From NCBI GenBank assembly GCA_932526585.2, contig OW052250.1, positions 37,788,673 to 37,852,672 on the forward strand: a DNA stretch of 64,000 bases. Reading direction: 5' to 3'. Each line of letters starts with the position of its first letter. Within the stretch, counting starts at the first letter, position 1. The DNA comes from Philonthus cognatus (Eukaryota > Arthropoda > Insecta > Coleoptera > Staphylinidae). Shown one piece after another: positions 31,304 to 43,363 of this stretch. The notes beneath the pieces are model-generated. The model saw nothing but the letters and a program-made list of their open reading frames with translations. It was not told where the DNA came from and ran no database searches. A program made the position numbers and the translations under genes.

Positions 31304-31627
31304 CTAAATAATCGTGAGAAAATAATAAAAATAAAAATTGAGAAAACCGGAGGATAAACCAATAGTCCAAAGTTCCATAACCAAAAAGCACGGTTTTTAG
31401 AGGCGACATGCACAGAAAAAAAGGGATGAGGAGGTTTAAGAAAAGAAACACAAAAAAAACAAAGGGTTAATTCATTATTAGGTAATGAACAGAAAACACT
31501 TTCATAAATTAAAACATACAGAGAATTTTTCTTTTAAGTAAACATACCGCGATGTGTATTTTGTAAATTTTCGCTGATTTTAAATTCACTTTGAAGCTTC
31601 TATCGAGTGTTTTCACTCCTTGATTAA

Positions 31628-31741
31628 GCATGAAGTAAAATTTCGAGTTTAGAAAAGCCTGAAACTTTGGTTTAGACGTGTAGCGCTATGCGACCAAACC
31701 CAATTTTCAGGCTTTTCTAAACTCGAAATTTTACTTCATGC
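31628..31741. repeat. Hairpin-family repeat, copy
   Basis: Arms as usual with inner mismatches (TTTGGTTTAGACGTGTAG / ATGCGACCAAACCCAATTT). First of a run of four decayed hairpins between 31530 and 32340 that look like one or two composite elements. Confidence 0.9.
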
Positions 31742-31854
31742 GTCACGCGTATAAAACACTGATTTTAGGTGAAGTTCAAAATATTCTACTAAAGCAGTAT
31801 GCTAAAAACGTGTATTCTGAACATCACATCACATCAGTGTTTAATACGCGTCGC

Positions 31855-32340
31855 GCATGAAGTAAAATTACGAGTTTGAAAGGCCTGAAAAAACGCTCGA
31901 TAGAAGCTTCAATTTGAATTTAATAAACAGCGAATGTCTCAAAAATTTCAAAATAGCAAATTTTCAGGCTTATCTAAACTCGAAATTTTACTTCATTTGC
32001 CAAGCGTATAAAACACTGATTTCAAGTGAAGTTTGAAATATTCTACTAAAGCAGTATGCTAAAAACGTATATTTGGAACTTTACAATAATTTAGCTTTTC
32101 ATACGCGTGGCGCATGAAGTAAAATTTCGAGTTTAGAAAAGCCTGAAAATTTGGGCGACCAAACCATTTTTTCAGGCTTTACTAAACTCGAAATTTTACT
32201 TCATGCCTAATCAAGGAGTGGAAACACTCGATAGAAGCTTCAAATTGAATTTAAAAAACAGCGAATTTCTCAAAATTTTCAAAATAGCAAATTTTCAGGC
32301 TTTTATAAACTCGAAATTTTACATCGTGCTTAATCAAGGA
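31855..32340. repeat. Hairpin-family cluster, broken copies
   Basis: Left arm at 31855-31890 (with TTACGAGTTTGAAAGGCC), lone right arm at 31952-31996, a complete but loop-deleted copy at 32112-32206, and a lone right arm at 32289-32329. Each is followed by the CTAATCAAGGAGTGGAAA flank or CGCGTATAAAACACTGATTT. AAAGCAGTATGCTAAAAACG, from the spacer, occurs twice. Confidence 0.85.
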
Positions 32341-32904
32341 GTGAAAATACTCGTTAGAAGTTTCAAATTTAACTGTTATCAAAACAACGAATGTCTGAAC
32401 ATTTATAGAGTATACATTGGGATATGTATACTTAAAAGAAAAAATCACTGTATGCATCTGAATTGACTAGAATTAATTTAGGAAAATCATCGGTTTTAAA
32501 ACAAAAGCCATTTTGTGTTATTGATTTTTTATGTACTTAATGATGTTTGCCGTTCAATCAATGATATATTAAAATGAAGTATTTAACACTGTTTTTTAAT
32601 TTATTACATTTCCTCTTATCAAATGTAGTTACAAGAAGGCTTTTGCAGCTTTATAAAAAAGAAAACCTCCGTACATAAACATTTTTTTTTCTAAGATAGT
32701 AATAAGTATCAAAATGTAGATTTGTCTAATCAATAAAGTGTATTAAAAAATAAATCCTGTAAGTTATGCCGGGTTTATAAGACTTTCAACGTTTAGTGTT
32801 TAATGATTATTGTTTAGTGTTTAACGTTTAAGGAAATTATGCCGTTCATACAAGAAGTAAGGTTTAAGAATTCTAGGTTATGTGTGCGCGTGTCGATGTT
32901 GCCA

Positions 32905-33230
32905 TCTATCGTATGTTCAATTAAAAAAAATCTCTAGAGTGCCATGGAAAATATTCTAGATTGGCAACTCTGAAAATATACATTATAATTATTATGTCTG
33001 ACGTTTTATATGTCAATTACTGAAGTATGTAGCCAACTTAAATTTGAAAAAAAAGATTAAATCATGGCACTCTGGAGATTTTATACTTTTCTAAATTTAT
33101 GTTGGCTACACGCTTTAGGAATTGTCATATAAAACGTCAGACATAATAATTATTATGTATAATTTCAGAATTGCCAACCTACAAAATATTCCATAGCACT
33201 CTTAAGGTTTTATTTTATTGAACATACGAT
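32905..33230. mobile_element. Foldback MITE, copy 1
   Basis: CGTATGTTCAATTAAAA at the left pairs with TTATTGAACATACG at the right, and TATTATGTCTGACGTTTTAT pairs with its complement near 33140. It is of the same family as 35633-35940, judged by GATTAAATCATGGCACTC and GTTGGCTACACGC. Confidence 0.8.
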
Positions 33231-34493
33231 ATTATTTCATAACAAATTTGTGAAAATACCGTTTTACAATAATATTTATAATTAACATAGAAGAAATTAA
33301 AAATAATTGTAACTTCCAATTCCACCTTTATACCGTTTACAATTTGGACAAATTATGAACATTCCATCACTGGATATAAATTAAAAAAGTCAATGTGCCC
33401 AGATCCATTTATGTTCATCAAACGAATGATTCCACTCCTTGGTTAAGCATGAAATTTCAAGTTTAGAAAGCTGTATACCTACGTCTATTAATAAACCAGT
33501 AAACGTTTATTTTTAAAACCCTTAAAGGTCGTATGAACACGTTCGTAAGCACGCGTACGTTCAACTCCACTTAAACGCTGAACCTTAAACACTCTTAAAC
33601 GTCTTATAAACTCAGCATTAATAATAAATGATATAAAAAAATAAACTCAAATTAATAATAAAGTGTAAGTCCCATCACTTATAATCAATATTTTATTATG
33701 TACAATCATACATTCTATGTACACGTCAAAAAACTTAAAATAATATTACAATCAATAAATACAACAAACATTTATCTCACTTGTAGTGTGTAGATCTTAG
33801 AAAGGAGTATTAGATCTTACATTATTTATTTATATATGTATAAATATAGCAGCATAATTTGTTTTTTTTTTTTTGAAAAGTATTTTTTAAGTTTATTTTT
33901 TGGCGAAAAAGAGAGCGCGCGCGTGTGACATGTAAAATACTAAGATATGCTCATGCTCCATTATATAAAAAAATAAATCAATGTTTTGCCATTTTTTTAT
34001 TCCTCCAAAAACCGAAAAATAACACAATTTTCTTCTCCACGAATTCTTGTTTCTCAAGTTTACATAGCTTTAATATAAAATCACACTTTTATATTGAGCA
34101 AGTACATATAATTCTTTTTTTATACTTTTTTTAATGCTATATAATTATTGGTTAGTATGCATACAAAAATAGTAGATATACACGAATTATATGCTACGTT
34201 TTAAATGATTAATATCTACTATTTTCTCCATTAAATTACGGGAGCGAAGAGCCTTGGATTAGTGTGAAACTATACCCGTGTGTTAATTTAAGAAGAGTCT
34301 GGAAGTGCCTACTTGCGAAGATAGTGTGTGTTTTTTAATATTTTGTTTATTCGTCTTAAATGTATAAGATTATATTCATACACATGAATTGCATATCACA
34401 TTGATACAGTTTGTTAAAAGGCGCATTTTCTTTAAAATCGTAAAGACAGTTCAATAATATCTCATCAAGATCTATTACATTTTTTGTGTATAC
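33231..34493. other. Intron stretch, little recognised
   Basis: AT-rich trio intron between exons 7 and 8. It contains a hairpin-family scrap near 33437-33470 and a GCGCGCGTGTG run at 33917. AAAATAGTAGATAT near 34168 is inverted near 34215, a weak hairpin. No gene. Confidence 0.4.
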
Positions 34494-35300
34494 TGGCTTT
34501 AAAAGATAGTTGACCGCTATCTAAACTTATAAAACTCAGCATATTGTCGTCTTAACTAAGGCATTAATTTAGGATATAATATTTTCAAAAATTCATATAT
34601 TTTAAGGAAAGTACAAACTTTGTAATCATCTCATTAAATGTTTCCTACTCTTACGGTTGTTGAATAAAAAAATATTAAACATTGCTAACTTAGCTAATAA
34701 CATAATAAATTTCATGTTTTTTTACAAATAATGTAAAAATACAGGTCGAAATTGGAAAGATTATTAGTATTTTCAATATCTACAAAATAAAATGAAAACT
34801 AAATTCAGTCACACTGTAAAAGATTCCTTTGCGGAGATTTGTGATTTTTTTCATTCTTATATTTATTCGAATAATGTCATTGGAATGTAGCACGTAAAAC
34901 AATTTTTAAAATTTTCGGAAAATTTAATATTGCGCGACATTCTTGTGAATTTATTGCAGAATCTAAAACTAAAAGATTTTGTATTTTCCATTTATTTCAA
35001 AATGGAAGAAAATACAAATATTTTAGTTTTAGATTTGAGATTTAGTTTTCCAATATTTTTTGTAGATATTACAGAAAAAATCAAATAGATGATAGATAGA
35101 TTACACTACTTTACCAATGTTTTATATTTTTTATGAAATACCAGTAAAAGCAAACAATATTTTACTAAGACGAGCATGAATTTTGTACTTTCCTTAAAGT
35201 ACATCTATTTCTGAAAATATTTCATCCCTAAATAAGAATGTAGTTAAGACGAGAATTTTGAGTTTTATACGTTTAAATAGCGGCCGATTTCCTTTTAGCC
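34494..35300. mobile_element. MITE with about 120-bp terminal inverted repeats
   Basis: GACCGCTATCTAAACTTATA at the left corresponds to the inverse of TATACGTTTAAATAGCGGCC at the right. The arms also share GTCGTCTTAACTA and TTTAAGGAAAGTACAAA. The interior contains a second smaller inverted pair around AATCTAAAACTAAAAG. Non-coding. Confidence 0.75.
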
Positions 35301-35632
35301 ATTAAACTCAACGGTTATCAAATTATTATGCAAAATAAAATAGAAAATTGTAAAAATTGCTATAGACAAAAATATTGGATCAGGTCATAATTTTGTGCGA
35401 GTTTTCTGGATAAAACGCTATTGAGAAATACACTTAAAAAACATTTTTGGTATCATTTAAAACTGTACAAAAACAGCAAAGCTTTTAGAATTCTATTCCC
35501 TATACTTTTGTAGAAAGATGTTGAATAGAAAATGTTATTAAATTTTATTGCTCTGGTTACAATCAGTCAAATAATCTTCCCTAATCTCTTTCCACAAAAA
35601 ATATATTTTATAGTTAAATTATATACTCTAAA

Positions 35633-35940
35633 ATTATACATTATAAATATTATGCCTGACGTTTTATACATCAATTCCTAAGGCGTGTGTGTAGCCAACT
35701 TAAATTTAAAAAAGATTAAATCATGGCACTCTTGAGATTTTTTTTTAATTGAACATTAAAAAAAATCTCAAGAGTGCCATGATTTAATCTTTTTTTTAAA
35801 TTTAGGTTGGCTACACGCCTTATGAATTGATGTATAAAACGTCAGGCATAATATTTATAAGGTATAATTTCAGAGTTACCAACCTACAATATTTTCCATG
35901 GGACTCTCGAGTTTTTTTTTTTATTAAACATGATATAAAT
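35633..35940. mobile_element. Foldback MITE, copy 2 (arms about 120 bp, centre 35757)
   Basis: Almost perfect palindrome: ATGCCTGACGTTTTATACAT ... CTCAAGAGTGCCATGATTTA. The loop is a few bases around AATTGAACATTAAA. Same family as 32905-33230. Confidence 0.88.
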
Positions 35941-36296
35941 ATTTAAAAGTGGAATTTTCAAGTACTGAAATAGATAAATATTGAGATACAAAAAGATTCA
36001 GAATAGGTGTACAAAAATTTTATTCCTTGTGCTCATTTGAAGGCAATAGGTTAAATAAACATACAGGGTGTTTTTCTTATAAGTATACATATCCTGTAGC
36101 ATAATCTGTAAATGTTTAGCCATTCGTTGTTTTTTATAAAAGTTTCAATTTGAAACTTCTAACAAGAATTTCTACTCCTTGATTAAGCATGAAGTAAAAT
36201 TTCGAGTTTAGAAAAGCCTTGCGTATAAAACACTGGTTTTACGTGACAGCGGCATATTTAAAACTTCTAAATATTTCCGTGGTTTATACGCGTGGC

Positions 36297-36409
36297 GCAT
36301 GAAGTAAAATTTCGAGTTTAGAAAAGCCCAGAAAATTTGTCTCGGGTCGCTGCGCGACCCTCGACAAATTTTCACGGGGCTTTTCTAAACTCGAAATTTT
36401 ACTTCATGC
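36297..36409. repeat. Hairpin-family repeat, GTCGAGGGTCGC subfamily
   Basis: The outer 36 bp of each arm match the other copies, but the inner stem is CCCAGAAAATTTGTC / GACAAATTTTCACGGGG around GGGTCGCTGCGCGACCC. A lone right part of a second, nearly identical copy is at 36790-36878, on the far side of the TTAGG-type foldback insert. Confidence 0.92.
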
Positions 36410-36446
36410 TTACTCTGGGAGTGGAAAACACTCGTTTAAAATCGCC

Positions 36447-36784
36447 GAGGCACGTCAATTTTTGTTTCGAGGGGGACAACTTTTGATGAAATTTCCACCT
36501 CTATAACCTCAACCCCCTAACCTAACCTAACTTTACCACTATTTAAAATCTGGGTGTGAAGTTAGGTTAGGTTAGGGGGTTGAGGTTATAAAGGTGGAAA
36601 TGTGATCAAAAGTTGTCCCCCTCACAACAAAAACACCCTTGTTTAAAATCGGGAAGTGAAGTTAGGTTAGGTTAGGTTAGGGGGTTGAGGCTATGAAGGT
36701 GGAAATGTGATCAGAAGTTGTCCCCCTCAAAACAAAAATCGACGTGTCTCGGTGATTTTTTCAAAAATGCCGCGTAATTCAACA
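36447..36784. mobile_element. TTAGG-rich foldback MITE, inner fragment
   Basis: It has three alternating blocks of AGGGGGACAACTTTTGAT and ACCTCAACCCCCTAACCTAA in both orientations. It lacks the outer termini of the full copy at 38280-38718. It sits between two duplicated hairpin parts, so it may have been captured by rearrangement and not by transposition. Confidence 0.8.
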
Positions 36785-38279
36785 AAAAGAAAAGCCCAGA
36801 AAATTTGTCTCGGGTAGCTGCGCGACCCTCGACAAATTTTCACGGGGCTTTTCTAAACTCGAAATTTTACTTCATGCTTACTCTGGGAGTAGAAAACACT
36901 CGTTTAAAATTTCGAATTGAACTCTTTTAAAAATCAACGAATATCTAAATATTTAAAGAAAATAATCTGAATTTAGAATACGTATACTAAGGAGTAAAAA
37001 CACTCGTTAAAAGTTAAAAAAATTTACCCACTTGCATAAAAACAATCATTGCCTGAACATTTACAGATTATGCATCGGCATATGTATACTTAAAAGGAAA
37101 AACCCTGCATGTCCGATTTTCATTATTTAAAAAATTACAGCTGATTAAAATTTCGCTAAATAAATAATTATTATTGATCCAATTCTATTTAAATCATAGA
37201 ATTGTATCAACAATCGAATAATAAAATAACATAACACAAATAAAAAAAGAAAACAAATTTACACTTCACATTAGATCAGTGAAGTAAAATTTCATGTTTA
37301 AAAAAACCTAATAATTTGCATTGCTCCACGCCCAAATTCAATATTTCATGTTTTTCTAAACTTGAGATCGTGTCGTTTCAGTTTGCTTTTAAATTGTTTT
37401 GCATACAAATAGTTCTAGAAAAAAAACAGATTATTTAAATCCTTTCAGATGAGAATGACACAATTTGCAGGACTGTCAAAATATTTTAGAACGTCACAGG
37501 AAGGTATTTATCTTGAAAAAATATTACGAACAAAATAAGTAAATTATCAACGGTGGAGGCTTCTACTTCATTATACATGTTAATTCAATAAGTTAAACTT
37601 GGTCTAATTAAATCTGAAGAAATGTGAATTATTATTGTTTTATTTTACTTTTTAACATAGGTTCCTCTCATTATTTTAGCTACGCTTGGCATCTGAATCC
37701 AAATTATCAAGATTTTAATTATCTAAAATTTTACTCCATGCGCCAAGCATACAAAACACTGATTTAATGTGAATTTGTTTCAAATTTGTATTATGTTATT
37801 TTATTATTCAATTATGTTAAATTGAACCAATAACCATTCTTTATTTCGCCAAATTTAAATAAGCTGTAGTTTTGTAAATAATGAAAATCGGACACCTGTT
37901 TATTTAGACTATAGTCTTCAAACGAGCTCCTGCATAAACTGTGAAATTGTTTTACACCTATTCTGAATCACCCTGTATATAAATTGTCAAATATTCATAT
38001 AATTAAATATTCGCATGTTTAAATATCGGGCTGTTTAAATATTTGAATATATTAATAATTTACTGCCATATGCATAGTCCTGTGATTAAACTGTTACAAA
38101 TGTGTGATTAACTAATTGCGATTAAAGTGTAACTAAGTACACCGTATGCGTAGTCATGTATTAATACATACTAGTTAGTAGCGCCTATCTTTAGTAGCTC
38201 ATATTGGCATCATTGCTTTTTCTGTCATTTCCATATCTCATAGCCTAAGAAACATATTGATGTACTTATGATATTTATC

Positions 38280-38718
38280 TACAGGGTGGTGCATCTCAGA
38301 GGTAACAAGCGACTTTGTTGAATTACGCGGCATTTTTGAAAAAATCACCGAGACACGTCGATTTTTGTTTTGAGGGGGACAACTTCTGATCACATTTCCA
38401 CCTTCATAGCCTCAACCCCCTAACCTAACCTAACTTCACTTCCCGATTTTAAACAAGGATGTTTTTGTTGTGAGGGGGACAACTTTTGATCACATTTCCA
38501 CCTTTATAACCTCAACCCCCTAACCTAACCTAACTTCAAACCCAGATTTTAAATAGTGGTGAAGTTAGGTTAGGTTAGGGAGTTGAGGTTATAGAGGTGG
38601 AAATTTCATCAAAAGTTGTCCCCCTCGAAACAAAAATTGACGTGCCTCGGCGATTTTTTCAAAAATGCTGCGTAACTCAACAAAGTCGCTTGTTACCGCT
38701 GAGATGGACCACCTTGTA
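38280..38718. mobile_element. TTAGG-rich foldback MITE, complete copy
   Basis: Termini ACAGGGTGGTGCATCTCAG and its inverse with few changes (CTGAGATGGACCACCTTGT), then AACAAGCGACTTTGTTGA inverted, then several blocks with CCTAACCTAACCT. The repeat resembles the insect telomere unit TTAGG but is embedded in a MITE and only two or three units long. Confidence 0.88.
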
Positions 38719-39197
38719 TTTGGGGTTTCCACTCCCTTTGTTCTAATGTCACCAACTAATGCATACTTTAACATTTTATTTAAGCGAAAAATTAGAAATA
38801 TCTATTTACCATTTGTAACTTTTAATTATGTACCTATAAATATCTCGACATACTCTTTTATGCGGGGAGTGAGGCCAACCGGGGAGGGGGATAGTTGTTG
38901 ACACTAGTGCTCCTCCTAGCGGTAGGTAGCATTTTATAATTGGTTTTTGTAACGCTATTTAGGCTAAAAATACAGTTTATTTATTTCGATTGTTAATTTA
39001 CAGGAGACTATTATTATTAATAACGTATTTTCATTCATTATTATCAACATATATTTTCATCAGTTGATTCTACATACGTGTACATCATCGTATATTTGCA
39101 TATTAAAATAGATACGCAATTATCCATCCATTACTATCCCTAAAATAGTAATTTTGATGAACAAATTCTAATGATCAGTGAAAAATAGTTAGTGCTA

Positions 39198-39975
39198 CCT
39201 AGTGATGTAAAATGCGGGCATGTGGGGGAAACTGTACGGAGGAGCATGCGGGATCTGCATGCGCGAAGTGTGATTGCAACCTGAATCAGCGTATTTCGCT
39301 AAAATCCGCGGTAGATGATGGTCTGGTTCGTTCGTTCAAAAGGAATCGCGAGTCTATTTTTGCTGAATTCTGTGTAATCGGATATCTTTATCGCGTTGTT
39401 GTTAAAAGGATCTTACTCTTTAAAATGATATATTCTGATTTATTATTGAAGTATTGTATTTATTTTAAGATATTCTTAATATTAGATAGTTATTTTAATT
39501 TACCTAAAAAATTACAATATAATAAATCAATTAAGTTAATATTAGGTGCTCATTTTAAATATGCAAATTGAAATGTTGACAGTGGTCTTTTATTTTAATT
39601 TTATATACTAATACTTTTTTAATATATTTTTTGAAATGATTGCAAATAAATAGTTATAATTATAATAAACTCAATAATAAATCAAAATATAGCATCTTAA
39701 CATAAAGTAATTAGTAGGTACGAACAATCTAGCATTTCAAATTGTAACATTCTCTTATATACATAAAATCCAAACAAGGCAATAAGGATATCCGATTTCA
39801 CTGAAAATAGGGCTGCGATTCCCATCGAACGCATCTTACGAGCGAACCAGACAGCCATTCTACCGCGGTTTTTACCCAAATACGCTGATTCAGGTTGCGA
39901 TCGGATTTCGCGCACGCAGATCCCGCATGCCTCTCGGAACAGTTTTCCTCGGATGCCCGCAATTTACATCACTAG
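39198..39975. mobile_element. MITE with about 200-bp inverted repeats
   Basis: CTAGTGATGTAAAATGCGGG at the left matches the inverse of CCCGCAATTTACATCACTAG at the right. The arms continue through GATCTGCATGCGCG, ACCTGAATCAGCGTATTT, and AATCGGATATC(T/C)TTAT. Short open frames in both arms are mirror shadows. Confidence 0.85.
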
Positions 39976-39989
39976 GCTAAAGACCCTCG

Positions 39990-40390
39990 CTTATCCATTC
40001 GATGGCATTAACAACAATTGGTCGTATCTGCAGGCACTCTGCACCATATTTTCCACAAAGATCTTGGTCTAAAGGCTTACAAAACCCATGTTGACTTCCT
40101 TTTACAACAAGATCTGACTACATGCCGCACAAGTGGTGAAACAATTGGGGCTATCTTAAAGATAAAGTCTACTCCAATGCTCTAGCAACGATTGATGAGG
40201 TCAAAAGCAATATTAGAGCAGAAATTCTTGAAATAGCACCACAATTGTGCAAAAATGTGTTGGGAAATTTGTTCAAAGAATAATTTTCTGTAAGAAGAGC
40301 AAAGGCAGCAATTGTATTCCATTATTAATCGCAGAGTTTGTACTTTGGATTGCAATAAAAATATCACAACATATTCCAGAAAACTGTTAT
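39990..40390 (+). pseudogene. Mariner-like transposase relic
   Basis: FHKDLGLKAYKTHV (N-terminal domain, compare the HLHPYKV region of 29296-30382) and, 100 bp later, ATIDEVKSNIRAEILEIAPQ with LCKNVLGNLFKE resemble the N-terminal and C-terminal parts of insect mariner-like transposases. The catalytic centre is missing. Several stops. Confidence 0.6.
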
Positions 40391-40773
40391 TTTTTTTAAA
40401 TAAATTTGAAACACCCTTTATGACCTCTTAATGATTTGAATTAGTGTTGTGAAGTTCGCTTTGCCTATGCTCACAAAAAGATGCACACACTGCGAAATCG
40501 AAATCGAAACAACAAAGACAATACTATATACGTACGATGAAGATAAATGATAACGCAGCATTTGCTAGGCTTACGATTGTAAACGGACGAACAAATGGGG
40601 CCTTTACCCAACCGCCGCTCTAGCGAAATTCATCCGCGATTAGTGGACTTATGCATAAGGCCAATATAGTTTACAAATTTCATATTTGAATTATTCGATT
40701 CCCAATTTTTATTTTTAATGACCGTTGTTTTAATAAATTCAAACTAAATTTGTGATCATTCATTACACCACAT

Positions 40774-41248
40774 TACAGGGTGTTGCATTTTGGAGGTGCC
40801 ACATATGAAAACCTTTTTTATTTGAAGAGATATTGATAAACCGTTTTCGCGAGCTAGGGTCACTTTTACGTGTATTATTCAATGGCGAAAAGAAAAATTG
40901 ATTTATCTCTGTCCGTTTCTGCTTTATAACCGAAAGTTGATAAAATGTCGTTTTCATGAAGTTACTGTAACTCATTTGTTTAGAGAGTTATAACCAAACT
41001 GTACTAAACTTTCTTATGGTAACTTTTTACGCCCATTAAAATGACATACTTGTTATATTTTAAGGATGTTTCTTGTTGGTTTTCCTACAAAATTCACTTT
41101 TTTCTTATAGGCGCAGATGGAGGTATGCGTATCATTGAACATCCATTGATTAAAACACGAAATACGAAGGCTTGCGAAAATAGTTTTTATTAATATCTCA
41201 ATAAAAAAGTTTTCCATATGTGGCACCTCCAAAATGCACCACCCTGTA
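40774..41248. mobile_element. MITE with GGTGCCACATATG-containing termini
   Basis: TACAGGGTGTTGCATTTTGG begins it and CCAAAATGCACCACCCTGTA ends it, with GAGGTGCCACATATG following inside both ends. A second copy starts at 63755 and is cut by the window end; the two share AAACCGTTTTCGC, GGGTCACTTTT and CTCATTTGTTT. Confidence 0.9.
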
Positions 41249-42399
41249 CTTGCAATGGTCTTCTTTAATTTCACTTGTTGTTAATCTATTTTATCGAAAA
41301 CAGAAGTGCAGTTTTTGAGAACTTTTGAAATTTTATGAATATCCGATTTAGTTTTTGAATTCAATAGATTCACGAATTTTTACAAAACATATACCTTTAA
41401 TGATAGCCCGTAATTAAATATTGAAAATAATAACAACAGGCAACATGTTTGTGGTCTCTTATAAATGTGCACGTGTGTATTATTTAACCAGCATTCCAAA
41501 TTAAATAATCTCAGTTTGTAAAACACACAAGCTTGATTTGAACATTCTGATGATGGCGATTCGATCTTACAAGATAGGCTATACAATCGCAATACAAAAT
41601 GCTAAAAAGGCTACGTAAGTTTGCATTGAAAAAATGTGTGCGGGAATTTTTGCCGCACCCTGTAGCTCAAACAAATTGTTAATATTCATGAAATTTGTAA
41701 AGTTGCTGCAGTAAAAGGTGCAATACAAAACATTGGTGATTTATGGATAGGCAAAACACCAAAAACTAAAAATCATTTCTAGGAAAATGTATTCTTAGTC
41801 TACTTTGGCTAATTGCCTGATTTTATTGCAGATTTAAAAGTGTAGGCACATTTTTACAATGATGTAAAAACGAATAGCATGTAAGAATATTTTCTTGTAC
41901 ACATAAATTCATACACAATAGTTTATATCTTTTTATTATACAAAATGCATCAAGTTTTGTTATCAGCATAAACGAAATCTTATAAAGACGAAATTGATTA
42001 TCATCAGTGCTTTTTATGGAATGATTAATAAATTGAAGTTACAAAAATACACTTATTGAACAAACTGTATCACCTGTTAATAAATCCACGCATGCAATGC
42101 GTATTAGTTTCACGAGATTCTCATATCATTTTTATATTTCATTTTAGTTCAGCGTTAATAACAAACAAATTGCAGTAAATAAGGAAACAAACGAAAACAG
42201 TCTTGTCTTTAAAAATTAATACAACAGTAATTAGTCCCATCACCACACACAGAACATTTTTGTTTCCTCCATTATTATTATTAATAATCATTACATTATT
42301 ATTCTTTGTTTGCAGCGACACAAAAGACAGGTCAAGTTAGTAGTAGTACTCGAAAAACGAAAGGTGCCAAGTTCCAATAGTAAGGTTGAGTGTACTCAC
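41249..42399. other. Intron stretch, nothing recognised
   Basis: AT-rich trio intron downstream of exon 7. No repeat family or coding potential was recognised. Confidence 0.4.
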
Positions 42400-42623
42400 G
42401 CGTCTCTCGTTATTAGTTCTTTTTGATAAGCGATCGGACTTTGGATGGCTTTTAGAAAGTCGGTTTGGGTTTGGAATATCGCGCTTATTGTCGACTGCCA
42501 CTGGTGGTAGAGTTCGGGCGTCGGCGCCTGGCATAAAAGCTGTTGCGGCGTTTTACACGGGTCGGTCGAAGAGACGAGGAAGGAGTTTTCCAGTTCGCCT
42601 TCTTCCATCGACATTTTATTTAC
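42400..42623 (-). CDS. trio: trio exon 7: C-terminal part of GEF2 PH domain
   Basis: Acceptor TTTTTTAG, then VNKMSMEEGE; donor GC|GTGAGT leaves phase 2. It encodes the last strands and the C-terminal helix of the PH domain: FLVSSTDP, then ELYHQWQSTISAIFQTQTDF and SPIAYQKE, aligning with the TRIO segment that ends in NALTSPIEYQR. The tryptophan in HQW is the conserved PH helix Trp (near residue 534). 74 codons plus two bases. Confidence 0.92.
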
Positions 42624-42750
42624 CTAAAAAAACATAAAATTCCATTAAAATCCTTAATTATGTGAAATTAAATGTTACGTAGGCCAATCAAATATAAACG
42701 AGCCTTTATTTTTCTTAGAACGTACATAATAGAAAACATCTACAGTTCTA

Positions 42751-43014
42751 TTAATGGATTCGATAGCTAACGCCATCTAATGCTCCATAGTGGCATCATC
42801 AATGACACGAATGCACAAGTGCATATACAGGTCACTGTTTCGTCTACGAACGAGCTAAACTTTGTGAAACCAGAAAACAAAATCAAAATTGAATTTGTGT
42901 TCAGTATTCCGGCACCAAATACCCACAGACGCGTTTCGGACTTCAAGGTCTTCTTCAGTGTGGTCCCGACCCAGTGCTGAGGAATACTGAACATTTCTGA
43001 CTATTTCAAGCCAA
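42751..43014 (-). repeat. Hammerhead family B unit in trio intron
   Basis: One complete unit of about 264 bp beginning TTAATGGATTCGATAGC and ending ACTATTTCAAGCC, in the trio sense orientation (minus). It lies between exons 6 and 7, about 130 bp upstream of the exon 7 acceptor. Confidence 0.88.
42923..42963 (-). ncRNA. Hammerhead ribozyme, family B, sense strand of a trio intron
   Basis: Minus strand: CCACA, CTGAAGA, AGAC-CTTGAA-GTCC, GAA, AC-GC-GT, C, TGTGG. All core bases are intact. The first stem II pair is A-C instead of G-C, the same change relative to 14065-14105 that mimics the extra-A arrangement of the Penelope-like copies. It is 300 nt before trio exon 7 in the transcribed strand. 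Confidence 0.82.
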
Positions 43015-43226
43015 TTCATTTCTATAAATTATTTTTCTACATAGTATTCTCTGTTTAAAATAAATGTTTTCCACAGTTTTGGAAGTTTCTCAACTTCGTT
43101 TTCATAGAATGAAGTTGACCGGGTATGTAAACAATTGCACACAAACATTTCCACTTCCTCGTTCCTGTCAAATCGCTTGCCTTGTCCAGTCAAGTGTAAA
43201 TCGCCAGGCCCTATAAAAAAACTTTA

Positions 43227-43363
43227 AAGCAGCAGAAAATGATGGATATTACATGGCCAATACTTGAACATCGATCTTACAGACCAGACTAGTCTCCGTC
43301 TGGACTGTAAGGTTGATGTTCAAGTATTTGCCAGGTAATTTTCATCTTTTTCTGCTGCCTTAC
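43227..43363. repeat. Hairpin of about 137 bp
   Basis: GCAGCAGAAAATGATGGATA pairs with the inverse of its right end, and AATACTTGAACATCGATCTT / AAGGTTGATGTTCAAGTATT with GACCAGAC / GTCTGGAC; the loop is TAGTCTCC. A small foldback MITE of a different family. Confidence 0.85.

Larger units (their letters stand above)
35990..37975. mobile_element. Outer inverted termini around a foldback cluster
   Basis: GATTCAGAATAGGTGTA near 35995 reappears inverted near 37953-37969 (TACACCTATTCTGAATC) beside CACCCTGTATA. The space between is occupied by hairpins, the truncated TTAGG-type foldback and AT-rich inverted segments (GATTTTCATTATTTA near 37114 versus TAAATAATGAAAATC near 37874). This is nested insertion history; the true outer element cannot be fixed. 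Confidence 0.5.

Noticed and set aside
36530..36690. Telomere or telomeric insertion
   Set aside because: Only two or three TTAGG-like units at a time, in both orientations within a MITE repeated at 38280; not an array.
42386..42637. Plus-strand 83-codon frame
   Set aside because: Antisense shadow of trio exon 7 and its splice sites.
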